Of a DNA stretch of 64,000 nt, positions 1-10,363 are shown piece after piece. Every line of letters starts with the position of its first letter. Position 1 is the stretch's first letter. The notes beneath the pieces were generated by a model that was given only the letters and a program-made list of their open reading frames with translations, made no database searches and was not told where the DNA came from. The translations under genes and the position numbers were made by a program. Origin of the DNA: Pectinatus frisingensis (GTDB lineage: Bacteria > Bacillota > Negativicutes > Selenomonadales > Selenomonadaceae); the NCBI RefSeq assembly GCF_015732285.1, contig NZ_WIQU01000032.1:626-64625 (forward strand), written 5' to 3'.

Positions 1-62
1 CTCCTATACTGTAATTTTATTTTAATATTTTTTAGGAAAATTCTCATTTTATTTTGCTCTAT

Positions 63-1787
63 TTATATACTAGCACCAGTTGAATTATATCTTTCGGTTA
101 AACTGGATACCTTTTCTTGCATTTTAGTAAAAATAGCTGTGCTTTTTGTCAAAGCAGATGTATTTGTATCCTTTTCAGCAGAAATAATTTCACGATTTAT
201 AAAAATGGCATCAATTATCAAATCTTTTGTTGTTAAATTTTCTAATTTTAATAGTGCATATTTACGCTTTAAATTTGCAACAGTATTTAATAATATAATA
301 TCGCCAGTGTTCATATAAAGGAATTCTTCTATATTTTGCAGTAAACATTCCTGACTAACTCCAATATACATTGCAAATTCTTGCTTGTTAGAATTTCTAC
401 GGGTTTTCCTATACATTGTCAATACTTCTGAAATTTCATTATATGTAGTTATTGCTTCAATAACTTTATCGGCAGAAATATCACAAAGTAAATCTTCTAT
501 TTTATTTTTATCAAATAAAGCACCCTTTCCACGTTTTGCAACATTAGCATATTTGTTAACCCAATAACCTACATAATATTGGATTGCCGTTTCTAATTGA
601 ATAACTTTCTCCGCTCCGATTGGTTTGCCGTGATCGTGCATATATTCATATTCATTAACTTGTCGTTCGAGAAAATATCCTTTTTTTAATAACTCTTTCT
701 GTAAATCACGAACAATTGAATGATTTGCAATAAAATAACTGTCTTTGATATGTGTTTGTGAGTTTAAATACTCTGTTATTTTCATTCTTTCATTATAACT
801 AGATATTTCTATAATACGTACTAACACATAAACTGCCTGATTTAAATTTCCTTTTTGTTTGGCATTGTATAAAACATTAAGTGTTTGACATCCATTAACT
901 ACAGAAGCACCCTCTAAAATAATTTTATTGGCAGCAGGGCTATTACTAGCTTTATCGCATATAAAAACAATGCCATTATTATAAAAATAGAACATATTTG
1001 CTTGATCCGTTGAAGTAGCAGTTCTTGAAATTCCAACATTTATATTAGATCCATACTCAAACAATCGAATATTTTCATCAAAAATCGTTGCCATGTTATT
1101 TGAAATAGCCTTAACAAGGTCCACCCCATTCACAAATCCTACGTAAGAACCAATTGCACGTTTGTCTATATTATATGCCGATGACATTTGTTTATAAGTG
1201 AGTGTGATTTTTATATTATTTTTTCGATTTAACTTTTCATATATATTAGAAATCATATCTCTGTCATGATATACGATGTCAAGAGTACTTCCAGTATTGT
1301 TACGAAATTTTTCTGCCAATGTTTCAATAACATCTTTATTAGCAACAATACCCTTATTGTAGCTTACAAAATATATTTTAAAATTGGTGATTTCTGCATT
1401 TTTTAATTGCTCTTTAAAATCACGAAATTTTAAATTACTCCCACTGTATGTCATTTCATTATCAATTAATGTCGTAAATCCATTCCATGTTTTTAATATA
1501 TCTCCCTGTGATATTTCATTGTTATTATTTTCCTTTTTTGATGGAAATTTAAATTGCAATACTGCAAGTGCATTATCCTCTTCATTTAAAATAACCGCAT
1601 CAATTCCAAGATCTCCGTCACCATCAATTATGTCTTCCGCAATTTGTTGCTCATTCAATTTATAATATCTTTGCAAATACCAATGAGCAAATGCTATGGA
1701 ATTATTATTATATTCATTTTTGTTTTTTATAATTTCTAACTGTTCGCGAATCTTATTATAATAAGACTCATATTTTGTAATAGCCAT
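63..1787 (-). CDS. AIPR-family abortive-infection/phage-resistance protein
   Basis: This 574-residue protein resembles the AIPR family (abortive infection phage resistance). Near the N-terminus, residues 59-80 carry GIDAV followed by LQFK, the spacing of a PD-(D/E)xK nuclease core with Gln in the second acidic position (D63, Q78, K80). The middle has the conserved NGCQT segment around residue 300, typical of AIPR. It lies 84 bp downstream of hsdR on the same strand, as AIPR genes often do beside restriction systems, so a role in anti-phage defence is likely. A GGAGG motif sits about 13 nt before the ATG, slightly far. The enzymatic activity and trigger are inferred, not shown. Confidence 0.8.
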   Translation of the reverse strand: MAITKYESYYNKIREQLEIIKNKNEYNNNSIAFAHWYLQRYYKLNEQQIAEDIIDGDGDLGIDAVILNEEDNALAVLQFKFPSKKENNNNEISQGDILKTWNGFTTLIDNEMTYSGSNLKFRDFKEQLKNAEITNFKIYFVSYNKGIVANKDVIETLAEKFRNNTGSTLDIVYHDRDMISNIYEKLNRKNNIKITLTYKQMSSAYNIDKRAIGSYVGFVNGVDLVKAISNNMATIFDENIRLFEYGSNINVGISRTATSTDQANMFYFYNNGIVFICDKASNSPAANKIILEGASVVNGCQTLNVLYNAKQKGNLNQAVYVLVRIIEISSYNERMKITEYLNSQTHIKDSYFIANHSIVRDLQKELLKKGYFLERQVNEYEYMHDHGKPIGAEKVIQLETAIQYYVGYWVNKYANVAKRGKGALFDKNKIEDLLCDISADKVIEAITTYNEISEVLTMYRKTRRNSNKQEFAMYIGVSQECLLQNIEEFLYMNTGDIILLNTVANLKRKYALLKLENLTTKDLIIDAIFINREIISAEKDTNTSALTKSTAIFTKMQEKVSSLTERYNSTGASI

Positions 1788-1871
1788 GATATTCTTATAT
1801 CCTCCATTTTACATTATCTAATATAATAATTTAAAATTACATACGAAAATTATTATATTCAACTTACTTAA

Positions 1872-4800
1872 TTAGTATATGTCGTCTTTTTCACTATCGC
1901 TATGCTCAGCAACATACTGATGAACGTTATCAGGCAATGGATATTCATATGACATTCGCAGTCGATCATAGAGTATACCTCCAATTGTGCCAGCCACTTG
2001 TTTCATCATGTCCGGTTCAGAGAACATTTTCACGAAGAATTCATCATTCTGCTTATATCGTTCTACTGCTAAATTGGGGAATTCTTTATTAAACAGGAGC
2101 ATAAATGTTTTGAAATCGTTATGCTGTGCATATCCCTGCCATTCTTCTTTAGCTGCGTAATCGCTTTCTATTTGCAGTAGTACTTTATCCATTTGTGTAA
2201 AATCTGTACCATATTTAGTATTGATCTGCTGGATAAGTTCTGTCAGTGGGTCTTTTTTGCGTTCTTTATGACCGGTATTCCCCGTAATAGAATGGAATCC
2301 CTGTTCAGAAGGTTCCAATTGAATCGTACCTTGAAATCCTTTTTCCAATTTATAATATTCCAACAGCACTTTATCATCAATATTGATTTTTTCAGAACCT
2401 TCCTTCGGAAGCTGGGTATACAAAAATTTCGCATATACGCTGAATATATGAATGTCCTTATCAAACATCCGGCACACTTGTGTAATAAATGCATAAATAC
2501 GGTTAAAGCGGGAAAGTGTGGTCTTGAATGTATCTTTTTGTTCCTGGGTTAATGTATTATATCGATCTACCGCCGGGGTAATTGCTGCTTTTAGTTTACC
2601 CAGATCGCCTTCTTTTTGTATGGCGGAATAAAAGAAGATTCGGGCGCAGGTATCTATCTCTATTTGCTGATATACTTTAAATCCATCCAAGGTGTTTTTG
2701 ATATCATAGATAACATTGGGATCAGTTGCTTCATCCAATACAGTTTCTTCATAATATGGCTTGAATGCTTCCTTGATTTCTTCTGCCGTATTTACGAAAT
2801 CCAAGATAAATGTGTCCTCTTTATCGCGCATGATACGGTTCAGCCGGGAAAGTGTCTGTACTGCCTTGATACCTGACAGCTTCTTATCGACAAACATCGT
2901 ATGCAGCAGTGGTTCGTCAAATCCGGTCTGATATTTTTCCGCAACGATCAGCATATCATATTCATCTGTATGGAATGCTGCCGGAAGCGCATTTTCTTTG
3001 ATTGTTTCTCCTGACTTTGTACAATTCATTTTTTCTTCCGTATAAGATTCCCCACGGTCATGGACTTCACCGGAAAATGCAACGAGTACGTCAAGATCTG
3101 TATATCCTTTTTCCTTGATCTGTCGCTTGAATTCCAGCAAATACCGAACAGCGTGCAACCGGGACGGGGTAACCACCATTGCTTTTGCCCTGCTGCCGAT
3201 ACGATGTTTGGTGACGCTGCGAAAGTGTTCCAGCATGATCGTTGTTTTCTGCGCAATATTATGCGGATGGAGTGAGGCAAAGTTACGGATTGCTTTCAGA
3301 CCAGTCGTTGTATCAAGCTGCGGATCATCCGGGATATTTTTGATGATTTTATAATACAGTTTATATGTCATATAGTTTTGCAGTACATCAAGAATAAAAT
3401 GTTCTTCTATCGCCTGTCGCATGGAATAGATATGGAACGGATGATAGGTTTTGTCTTTATACTTCGTACCAAACATCTGCAGCGTTTTATTCTTTGGGGT
3501 AGCTGTAAATGCAAAGAAGGAAAGGTTATGATGATTGCCGTGAGCTGCCAATTGCTCCAATAATTTATCTTCGTCATCTTTTTGCTTTGCTTCTTCTTCA
3601 TTTTCCAGTTTGGCATATTCTTCCAGTACAGCGTCAGTATCGGCCAGGGCACGTTTCAATTTTTGCGCTGCCTGTCCTGTTTGGGAGGAGTGGGCTTCAT
3701 CAACAATAATAGCAAAGTTATGCTGCCCGGCATCCACTTCTTTATATATAACCGGGAATTTTTGCAGGGTAGTAATGATAATAGCAGTACCGTTTTCAAT
3801 TGCTGCTTTTAATTGCTGCGAATTTTGGTCAATTTTCTGTACCACACCAGATACATGGTCAAACTGATAGACTGTATCCTGCAGCTGTTGATCTAGTACA
3901 CGACGATCCGTTACGATTATTACTGATTGGAATATTTTTTCGTCCCGGTTATTGTGAAGGCCGGATAAACGATATGCCAGCCATGCTATAGAATTGGATT
4001 TACCGGAACCGGCACTATGTTCAACCAGATAATTATGGCCTGCTCCATTTGCTTTCACATGATATAGCAGTTTGGTGACAACGTCCAATTGATGATAGCG
4101 GGGGAAAATAATACGTTCAGATAGTATATTCCCTGTTTTTGAGTCCTTTTTTATTTCCAAGTTCATGTATTTATGAAAAATTTCTAACAATCGGTCTTTA
4201 CAAAGTACCTGTTCCCATAAATATGCCGTGTCATAACCGTCGGGATTGATGGGATTGCCCTTGCCGCCGACATTTCCCGCTCCGTTGCTGCCTTGATTAA
4301 ATGGAAGGAAATATGTATCCGGTCCCTGCAGCCGTGTTGTCATATATACATTGGAAAGGTCGACTGCAAAATGAACGAGTATTCTGTTCTTGAACGCAAA
4401 AGCAGCATCGTTTCCGGCTCGGTCAAATCTATATTGGTTAATGGCATTGGTCGTATCTTGTCCTGTAAACTGATTTTTGAGCTCCAGGGATACGACAGGA
4501 ATACCGTTCAGGAATAGAACGATGTCGATACTATTTTCGTTTTTCAGAGAATAATGTAACTGCCGCGTGCAATGCAGGATATTTTGTTCATACTGCTTAT
4601 GCGCCATTTCATTCATAGTAGTTTCCGGTTTCCAGAATACAACACGAAACATAAGGCCGCGGTCTTTGAATCCCTGCCTGAGAATATGCAGCAGGCCTTC
4701 TTTCTTTACCGTATCGCAAAATCTATGGATAAGTTGTTTTTCGCTATCTTGTCCATAGATAGAAACATACTTTTTCCATGTATTCGGCTGCGATGTCTGT

Positions 4801-4943
4801 ATAAAGGAAAGAAAAGCAGCAGTATCCAGCGCCAGTTTGCGATCAAATGAATGAGGATCACCAACGCAGTATCCACCATGCGTACATAATGAATGCTGGA
4901 TATCTTCTTCAAACTGTTGTTCTGTTACATTAAGCTCTGCCAT
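1872..4943 (-). CDS. hsdR: Type I restriction enzyme R subunit (HsdR)
   Basis: This 1023-residue protein is the motor and nuclease subunit of a type I restriction complex, which translocates DNA by ATP hydrolysis and cuts unmodified DNA. The N-terminal nuclease domain shows D140 and the ELK triad at 154-156. Walker A (GSGKS) is at 312-316 and the DEAH box at 415-418, followed by a SAT-like FTATP motif and the helicase C-terminal motifs (TGFDEP, QTLSRLNR). The length is normal for the family. It starts 2 bp after the hsdS stop, so it is translated as the last core gene of hsdMSR. No frameshift or missing motif is visible, so it appears intact. Confidence 0.95.
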   Translation of the reverse strand: MAELNVTEQQFEEDIQHSLCTHGGYCVGDPHSFDRKLALDTAAFLSFIQTSQPNTWKKYVSIYGQDSEKQLIHRFCDTVKKEGLLHILRQGFKDRGLMFRVVFWKPETTMNEMAHKQYEQNILHCTRQLHYSLKNENSIDIVLFLNGIPVVSLELKNQFTGQDTTNAINQYRFDRAGNDAAFAFKNRILVHFAVDLSNVYMTTRLQGPDTYFLPFNQGSNGAGNVGGKGNPINPDGYDTAYLWEQVLCKDRLLEIFHKYMNLEIKKDSKTGNILSERIIFPRYHQLDVVTKLLYHVKANGAGHNYLVEHSAGSGKSNSIAWLAYRLSGLHNNRDEKIFQSVIIVTDRRVLDQQLQDTVYQFDHVSGVVQKIDQNSQQLKAAIENGTAIIITTLQKFPVIYKEVDAGQHNFAIIVDEAHSSQTGQAAQKLKRALADTDAVLEEYAKLENEEEAKQKDDEDKLLEQLAAHGNHHNLSFFAFTATPKNKTLQMFGTKYKDKTYHPFHIYSMRQAIEEHFILDVLQNYMTYKLYYKIIKNIPDDPQLDTTTGLKAIRNFASLHPHNIAQKTTIMLEHFRSVTKHRIGSRAKAMVVTPSRLHAVRYLLEFKRQIKEKGYTDLDVLVAFSGEVHDRGESYTEEKMNCTKSGETIKENALPAAFHTDEYDMLIVAEKYQTGFDEPLLHTMFVDKKLSGIKAVQTLSRLNRIMRDKEDTFILDFVNTAEEIKEAFKPYYEETVLDEATDPNVIYDIKNTLDGFKVYQQIEIDTCARIFFYSAIQKEGDLGKLKAAITPAVDRYNTLTQEQKDTFKTTLSRFNRIYAFITQVCRMFDKDIHIFSVYAKFLYTQLPKEGSEKINIDDKVLLEYYKLEKGFQGTIQLEPSEQGFHSITGNTGHKERKKDPLTELIQQINTKYGTDFTQMDKVLLQIESDYAAKEEWQGYAQHNDFKTFMLLFNKEFPNLAVERYKQNDEFFVKMFSEPDMMKQVAGTIGGILYDRLRMSYEYPLPDNVHQYVAEHSDSEKDDIY

Positions 4944-4945
4944 TA

Positions 4946-6280
4946 TTACACCTCTTTCTTGCCGGTAACAACTTCGTAAATCAGGGACTTTTTATATTCT
5001 GTAAGCTTATCTATTAACGTTTGTTTTTTGGATATTGTGGCATCTATAGTAGAACAGCGGAAATCAAGAAAAGATATAATTTGTTTTTGAGTCTTACGTT
5101 TTGGGAATGGTATTTGTATTTCTTTTAAATCATGTTGAAACAAATGAGGAACCCCCATACCATCTTTTAACAAATTAATATAAGCCTTAAACATGCTGGA
5201 TAAAAAATAATAGTATAAAAACTTACCATTGAGACCATCTATCGCAGTTATAAGGGCAATAGAACCATTAACAGTAGATTCTTGTGGCATTTCTTTAACA
5301 TATGCAACTTTACCAATACCGGCTCCATCTTTTACTAAAAGCACATCACCAATCGCAAGTTTAATTTCTGGAGATTCATCATATCGAAATTGATCAATAT
5401 AATTAACGTCAGAAAAATCCAATCGATTATTAGCAACATTAAACGCTGACAAAAAAATATATCCCATATCAACATATTCATCAGCCTTTAAACCACGCCA
5501 TCCTAATCTTGCTCTTATATAAGATGTATACTTTAACTTTATTATCTGCCAATCCGCCGGGATATCACCGATCCATCCCACGCCGCTGCCCTTCATCGGT
5601 ACATCTGGGTCCAATCCTTTAGTAACGACTTGCGTAATCATTGATTGCTTATATTCCTGTAGTTTCTTGATAACTGTCTGCTCTTGGGATATCAGCGTGT
5701 CGATTTTAGCGCAACGGTCATCAAGGTAATCTGTAATATGTTGCTGTTCAGAAATTGATGGCAATGGAATGAATACATTTTTAATAATAGTTGAATTCAG
5801 CCCGGTCATAATTGTTCCGTTCGAATTATAAACTAACTGCTCGAAGACTATGTTACTATTATCCTTATCATAGACATATTCAAAATAATGAGGAAGTATT
5901 TGACTGTTTAATTTAGTCTTTAACAAATGAGAATCCATGATACCAGGCATTTCACCATCTGGCATAATTTTACATTTGCCAATAGTTCCCATCATAGAAA
6001 ACAAAATGTCTCCAGCAGAAATAGCGTAATGTGATAACTGGCAATATGTATTGTCCGAAATATAGTGACGTCTAATTGAAAAATCATCTTTGATTAAATT
6101 GGCTTGATTATATATGACATAAGGCCCTTCTCCTAATGTTTTGCCACGTAATGCACTACCAAATGGCCCTATTTTTAATCCATTGTTACCATTTTGAAAA
6201 ACATATTTTGCCTTTCTAATACCCCAATTCGCCGGTATTTCCCCAATCCATTCCACTCCACTGTCCTTCATAGCTCTCAT
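4946..6280 (-). CDS. hsdS: Type I restriction-modification specificity subunit (HsdS)
   Basis: This 444-residue subunit recognises the bipartite DNA target and positions HsdM and HsdR. Two target-recognition halves are visible. Each opens with a related motif (GVEWIGEIPANW near residue 8 and GVGWIGDIPADW near residue 232) and each closes with a coiled-coil ending in a similar segment (EYKQSMITQVVT and EYKKSLIYEVVT). The start ATG overlaps the hsdM stop by 4 bp (ATGA), indicating translational coupling. The two recognition domains differ from each other, so the target should be asymmetric. The actual target sequence cannot be read from the protein by eye. Confidence 0.93.
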   Translation of the reverse strand: MRAMKDSGVEWIGEIPANWGIRKAKYVFQNGNNGLKIGPFGSALRGKTLGEGPYVIYNQANLIKDDFSIRRHYISDNTYCQLSHYAISAGDILFSMMGTIGKCKIMPDGEMPGIMDSHLLKTKLNSQILPHYFEYVYDKDNSNIVFEQLVYNSNGTIMTGLNSTIIKNVFIPLPSISEQQHITDYLDDRCAKIDTLISQEQTVIKKLQEYKQSMITQVVTKGLDPDVPMKGSGVGWIGDIPADWQIIKLKYTSYIRARLGWRGLKADEYVDMGYIFLSAFNVANNRLDFSDVNYIDQFRYDESPEIKLAIGDVLLVKDGAGIGKVAYVKEMPQESTVNGSIALITAIDGLNGKFLYYYFLSSMFKAYINLLKDGMGVPHLFQHDLKEIQIPFPKRKTQKQIISFLDFRCSTIDATISKKQTLIDKLTEYKKSLIYEVVTGKKEV

Positions 6281-8004
6281 ATGTCAAATATCTCCTCTAA
6301 ACTGCCTTGCAGTTCCGTTTCGATATCCAAGATTTCGACCTGGATTTCTTCCGTCGGACGCGGAGCTTTATATTTGTAGAAATAGCGGGTAAATGGTATA
6401 TCATAACCGACTTTGGATTTCTTTTTATCTATCCATGCATCAGGTGCGAAAGGAAGCACTTCCTGTTTGAAATATTCTTCTATATTTTCTTTCAGTGGGA
6501 CGTTTTCTGTATCACGCAGATTTTTATCCGGCTGTTTCTTGCCGTTTTTCAATAAGAGTTCATCATGTTCATCACGCAGAGGACGTTCCACAGTTATTTT
6601 TGTATAGCCAAAATCTTTTGTGTCAAAAATCTTGCTGATTTCTGTTTCACTGAATTCTCCATACAGCTTTGTGATAGCATCGATTGCCTTTTGTGAGATA
6701 TCATTGCGCTTATTTCCCAGTGATTTGCGACGCTTTTCATAACACTGGTTAGCATTTATCAACTGTACCTTGCCTTCCCGTTTAGTTCCTTGTTTTCTAT
6801 TCGATAGTACCCAGATATAGGTAGCAATACCTGTGTTGTAAAAAATATCGTTAGGAAGTGCTATGATCGCTTCGAGTAAATCATTTTCCAAAATATATTT
6901 ACGAATTTCCGAAGGACCGCTGCCGGCATCACCAGTAAAAAGTGGGGAACCATTTTGAATAATGGCAATACGGCTGCCGCCTTCATTTGTATCTTTCATC
7001 TTGGCTATGGCAGTAAGGAGAAATAGCATCTGTCCGTCACCCACCGCCGGCAGCCCGGGGCCAAAACGACCGGCAAATCCCTTCTTGGCTTCCTCTTCTA
7101 TTGCCGCTTTTTCATTCTTCCATTCCCGTCCGAATGGGGGATTGGAAATAATATAATCAAAATGCTGTCCTTTAAACTGATCGCCTGTCAGTGTATTGCC
7201 ATCCTTTATAAAGCTGGCATCATTCCCCTTTATCAGCATATCTGCTTTGCAGATGGCAAATGTTTCATCGTTAAATTCCTGTCCGAACGCAAGCAGCTTT
7301 GTAGATGCATTAAGTTTGTGGAGATAGGATTCGGCTACAGACAACATCCCGCCTGTACCGCAGGCCGGGTCGTATATAGTTTTTGCTGTACCGTTACCGG
7401 ATAATACATCGTTATCATCATTAAAGAGGATGTTTACCATAAGCTGAATAACTTCACGGGGCGTATAATGCTGTCCGGCATCTTCGTTATGAGCTTCAGA
7501 AAAACGGCGGATGATTTCTTCGAATATGTATCCCATCTCAAGATTGGAAATGAGGTTCGGATGCAGATTTGCCTTAGGGGTAGTAAATTCTTTGAGTACT
7601 ATGTATAAAATGCCTTTTTCTGCCATTCGTGTGATTTGCATATCAAAATTAAATTTAGCAATTATATCCTGTACATTGTCCGAGAATCCATTCAGATACG
7701 CACGAAAGTTTGTTTCTATATTATCTGGATCTGCTGCCAATCGTTCAAACGTATATTTGCTTGTATTATAAAAATCATGTTTAGCTGCACTTTGCAGCAG
7801 TACATTGCGCATCGGCAATTTTTGCACTTTTCCATATTCTGCTACCACCGCATCTTTTGTATCAGTAAGAATACAATCAAACCGTCGTATAACCGTCAGC
7901 GGTAAAATAACCAGCCCATATTCATGCGGTTTATATACCCCTGTCAGTTTATCAGCGATGGCCCATATTAAAGATGCTTTTTCATTTACATTTGAACTCA
8001 ATCC
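6277..8004 (-). CDS. hsdM: Type I restriction-modification DNA methyltransferase (HsdM)
   Basis: This is the N6-adenine methyltransferase subunit that protects host DNA at the sites chosen by HsdS. The SAM-binding motif DPACGTGG lies at about residues 212-219 and the catalytic NPPF motif at about 288-291. The N-terminal helical HsdM domain is present. I place the start at the internal ATG at 8004 (575 aa) because a GGGAGAG ribosome-binding site precedes it by 8 nt. The upstream ATG at 8037 has no such site and would add 11 atypical residues. It is the first gene of hsdM-hsdS-hsdR, divergent from the gene at 8322. Confidence 0.94.
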   Translation of the reverse strand, partial: GLSSNVNEKASLIWAIADKLTGVYKPHEYGLVILPLTVIRRFDCILTDTKDAVVAEYGKVQKLPMRNVLLQSAAKHDFYNTSKYTFERLAADPDNIETNFRAYLNGFSDNVQDIIAKFNFDMQITRMAEKGILYIVLKEFTTPKANLHPNLISNLEMGYIFEEIIRRFSEAHNEDAGQHYTPREVIQLMVNILFNDDNDVLSGNGTAKTIYDPACGTGGMLSVAESYLHKLNASTKLLAFGQEFNDETFAICKADMLIKGNDASFIKDGNTLTGDQFKGQHFDYIISNPPFGREWKNEKAAIEEEAKKGFAGRFGPGLPAVGDGQMLFLLTAIAKMKDTNEGGSRIAIIQNGSPLFTGDAGSGPSEIRKYILENDLLEAIIALPNDIFYNTGIATYIWVLSNRKQGTKREGKVQLINANQCYEKRRKSLGNKRNDISQKAIDAITKLYGEFSETEISKIFDTKDFGYTKITVERPLRDEHDELLLKNGKKQPDKNLRDTENVPLKENIEEYFKQEVLPFAPDAWIDKKKSKVGYDIPFTRYFYKYKAPRPTEEIQVEILDIETELQGSLEEIFDI

Positions 8005-8136
8005 CATGCATATAACTCTCCCATCTGCTGTATCCATATATTTTATTTCTATTCTACCGCAAATACGAAAGAAATGCGATAATCTTAAATAAATACCCCA
8101 TCATAAGGATATGTAGTCAATTCAGATTTTATTGTG

Positions 8137-8163
8137 GTTCTCTAAAATAGAGATTTTGAGAAC
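8137..8163. promoter_or_regulatory. Inverted repeat between divergent hsdM and ept
   Basis: The arms GTTCTC and GAGAAC enclose AAAAT/ATTTT arms around an AGAG loop, giving an almost perfect 11-bp stem. It sits in the 317-bp region between hsdM and the phosphoethanolamine transferase-like gene. There is no T-run directly after it, so an operator is as likely as a terminator. The rest of the region shows no gene. Confidence 0.35.
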
Positions 8164-8321
8164 ATGCTGATGGAGGCGTTTATTCGATTCAAATTATTTA
8201 ACGGCTTATATAGGACAGCTTTATTTATTATATATAAAAAGACATAGCATGCTTAATAGAGGTATTATATCTTTTCTGTTTAATTATATTAATTATCAGA
8301 ATAGAAAGTAGAGATATATTA

Positions 8322-10109
8322 TTGAAAACACGTATTATAGATGATAAATTTATAATTCCATTTTTAGTTTTTTATTTCATGACAATTTGCTTCTACATAA
8401 GTATTAAAAATCTGATTGTTCCTGTACTATGCTTCTTGCCTGTAGTACTTATATTGCATTTTTTCCAGCTGACAATAGGTGATAAGCTCTTTTCTCGTAT
8501 TTATTTCCCCAATATTTTTATAGCAATGATGTGGATAGTTACATTTCCCTTATTGTATTTTTTTTCATATGGACAATATGCCCCGGTTGTTCCGGCATGT
8601 ATGGATTTGCTTTTGGGGGTAGGATTGTTCGTTTTTTTAACGTTAGTTGAAACCATATTACCTTTAAAACAGGCTAAAGTTACAGCTATAATTTTTACTG
8701 TTATAAATTTTGTATGTCTAGTAATTCCATTTTTAGAGTGGGCATATTATTTAATATTTTGGCATTGTCTGACACCGGCTAGTTTGATGGCGGTTTATTT
8801 GACAAATATAAATGAAAGTATTGATTTCGTGCAGGTCAATCTTAAATTGAATATTGTCATATTTATGGGCATGCTCATTATATTTATTTATGCTGCATAT
8901 AAATGCAACAGAGTAATAATTGCTAAAACACAATTTAGTTATTTTTCTAAAAAACAAAAAACGGCATCAATTTTTTTACTTGTTCTTATGATAGTATATC
9001 TTTATAGTGTATTCCCGCATAATTCTATTATGTTAAATTGGTTGGATATATCGAACTATATGAACCAAACTCAGCGATATACTACAGAATATAGTAAGAG
9101 ATATGATGATCTTATTCTTGATAAAAAGGAAACTTTAGCACAAACGGTACCGGGCACAGTTATTTTAGTAGTAGGTGAATCGGCATCACGCAACTACATG
9201 AAAGCTTATACGCCTGATTTTCCCTTTGATGACACTCCATGGCTGCAACAATGCATGAATGATGATAATTTTATAGTATTTCGTAATGTATATTCCTGCT
9301 GGGTACAGACCGTACCAGTAATAGAACGTGCATTGACTGAAGCTAGTCAGTATAATAAAAAGAAATTTTTTGAATCCTCATCTGTGCTTGATGTTGCTAA
9401 AAAAGCCGGGTATAAAACATACTGGTTCAGTAATCAAGGTAAATACGATGAGTACGATGGAGCGATAACACTTATAGCAAAAACAGCTGACCATTCCGAA
9501 TGGATGGATGATTCGTACGTATTTACGGAAAAATATGATGGATCTTTGCTACAAGCTCTTCCCAAGGTTGATCCAAATAAGAATAATTTTATAATTATCC
9601 ATTTAATAGGAAGTCATTTTACTTATGCAAACAGGTATCCGGCAGAGTTTGAAAAATGGAAAGGTAAGGGGAAAATATCAGCTGATGATTCATATGCTAA
9701 TAGTATTCTTTATACAGATTATATTTTGTCGCAAATATTTGACTATGCAAGTAATAATATGCATTTGCAAGCCATGATGTATTGCTCTGATCATGGTGAA
9801 GATATGAAGATTACTCATAATCCGGATAATTTCAAATTCGATATGGCACGTATTCCTATGTTTGTCTATCTATCGCCGGAATATCAGAAAAATTTTCCTA
9901 TACAAACAAATATATTACGAAATAATGAAAACCAATTTTTTACTAATGACATGCTTTATGATACAATATGTGGTATTTTAAATGCTGCATCCAATCATTA
10001 TGATGCCGGACAGGATTTTTCTTCACCGCAGTATCGTTTCAATCTGCAAAATTTGACTACTATGCTTGGACAGAAAAAATTGACAGAAGATCCATATCTT
10101 AATAATTAA
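8322..10109 (+). CDS. Phosphoethanolamine transferase-like sulfatase-fold membrane enzyme
   Basis: This 595-residue protein has an N-terminal block of about five hydrophobic helices (to about residue 230) and a periplasmic alkaline-phosphatase-fold domain, the architecture of EptA/EptB/CptA. The nucleophile motif reads VVGESASR, with Ser287 where EptA has Thr; the metal-site motif CSDHGED is in the C-terminal third. Such enzymes move phosphoethanolamine from phosphatidylethanolamine to lipid A or core sugars, which fits a diderm host and could alter polymyxin sensitivity. The start is a TTG with a weak purine-rich site upstream. It is monocistronic and divergent from hsdM. Acceptor and donor are inferred from the family. 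Confidence 0.8.
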   Translation: MKTRIIDDKFIIPFLVFYFMTICFYISIKNLIVPVLCFLPVVLILHFFQLTIGDKLFSRIYFPNIFIAMMWIVTFPLLYFFSYGQYAPVVPACMDLLLGVGLFVFLTLVETILPLKQAKVTAIIFTVINFVCLVIPFLEWAYYLIFWHCLTPASLMAVYLTNINESIDFVQVNLKLNIVIFMGMLIIFIYAAYKCNRVIIAKTQFSYFSKKQKTASIFLLVLMIVYLYSVFPHNSIMLNWLDISNYMNQTQRYTTEYSKRYDDLILDKKETLAQTVPGTVILVVGESASRNYMKAYTPDFPFDDTPWLQQCMNDDNFIVFRNVYSCWVQTVPVIERALTEASQYNKKKFFESSSVLDVAKKAGYKTYWFSNQGKYDEYDGAITLIAKTADHSEWMDDSYVFTEKYDGSLLQALPKVDPNKNNFIIIHLIGSHFTYANRYPAEFEKWKGKGKISADDSYANSILYTDYILSQIFDYASNNMHLQAMMYCSDHGEDMKITHNPDNFKFDMARIPMFVYLSPEYQKNFPIQTNILRNNENQFFTNDMLYDTICGILNAASNHYDAGQDFSSPQYRFNLQNLTTMLGQKKLTEDPYLNN

Positions 10110-10330
10110 TAAGGACCGTCGCATTAACAGCGTTGACCTCATAGGAATGTGACATACTACCGCTACGCGGGTGGATAAGGGGAGCAGAATATTGCACCTT
10201 TATGGATAAAATGTAAACTGAATAATTATTATTCATTAACATATCTTTAGTGGAATAATTTACATTGAATATTTTTTTATCGAAAAAGTGGAATGATTTT
10301 TGAATTAAAATATAAATATTTACTTACAAC
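10110..10330. other. Intergenic stretch, no gene seen
   Basis: No supported ORF is present. The only structure I see is a pair of distant inverted octamers (AATGTAAA and TTTACATT) and a GC-richer patch around 10115-10190 that differs in composition from the surrounding AT-rich DNA and may be a relic. I cannot assign it. Confidence 0.3.
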
Positions 10331-10357
10331 AAAAAACCGGTAGGAAAACCCTACCGG
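10331..10357 (-). terminator. Rho-independent terminator after the tRNA-Ala pair
   Basis: The stem CCGGTAGG/CCTACCGG has a 5-nt loop. On the minus strand it is followed by six T residues, so it ends the tRNA transcript. A TATTTTT tract follows it on the plus strand, so it may also stop transcription from the 8322 gene. Confidence 0.8.
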
Positions 10358-10363
10358 CTATTT

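Noticed and set aside
2193-2876. Plus-strand ORFs opposite hsdR
   Set aside because: They lie in shadow frames of a gene with complete HsdR motifs and have no ribosome-binding sites or family features.
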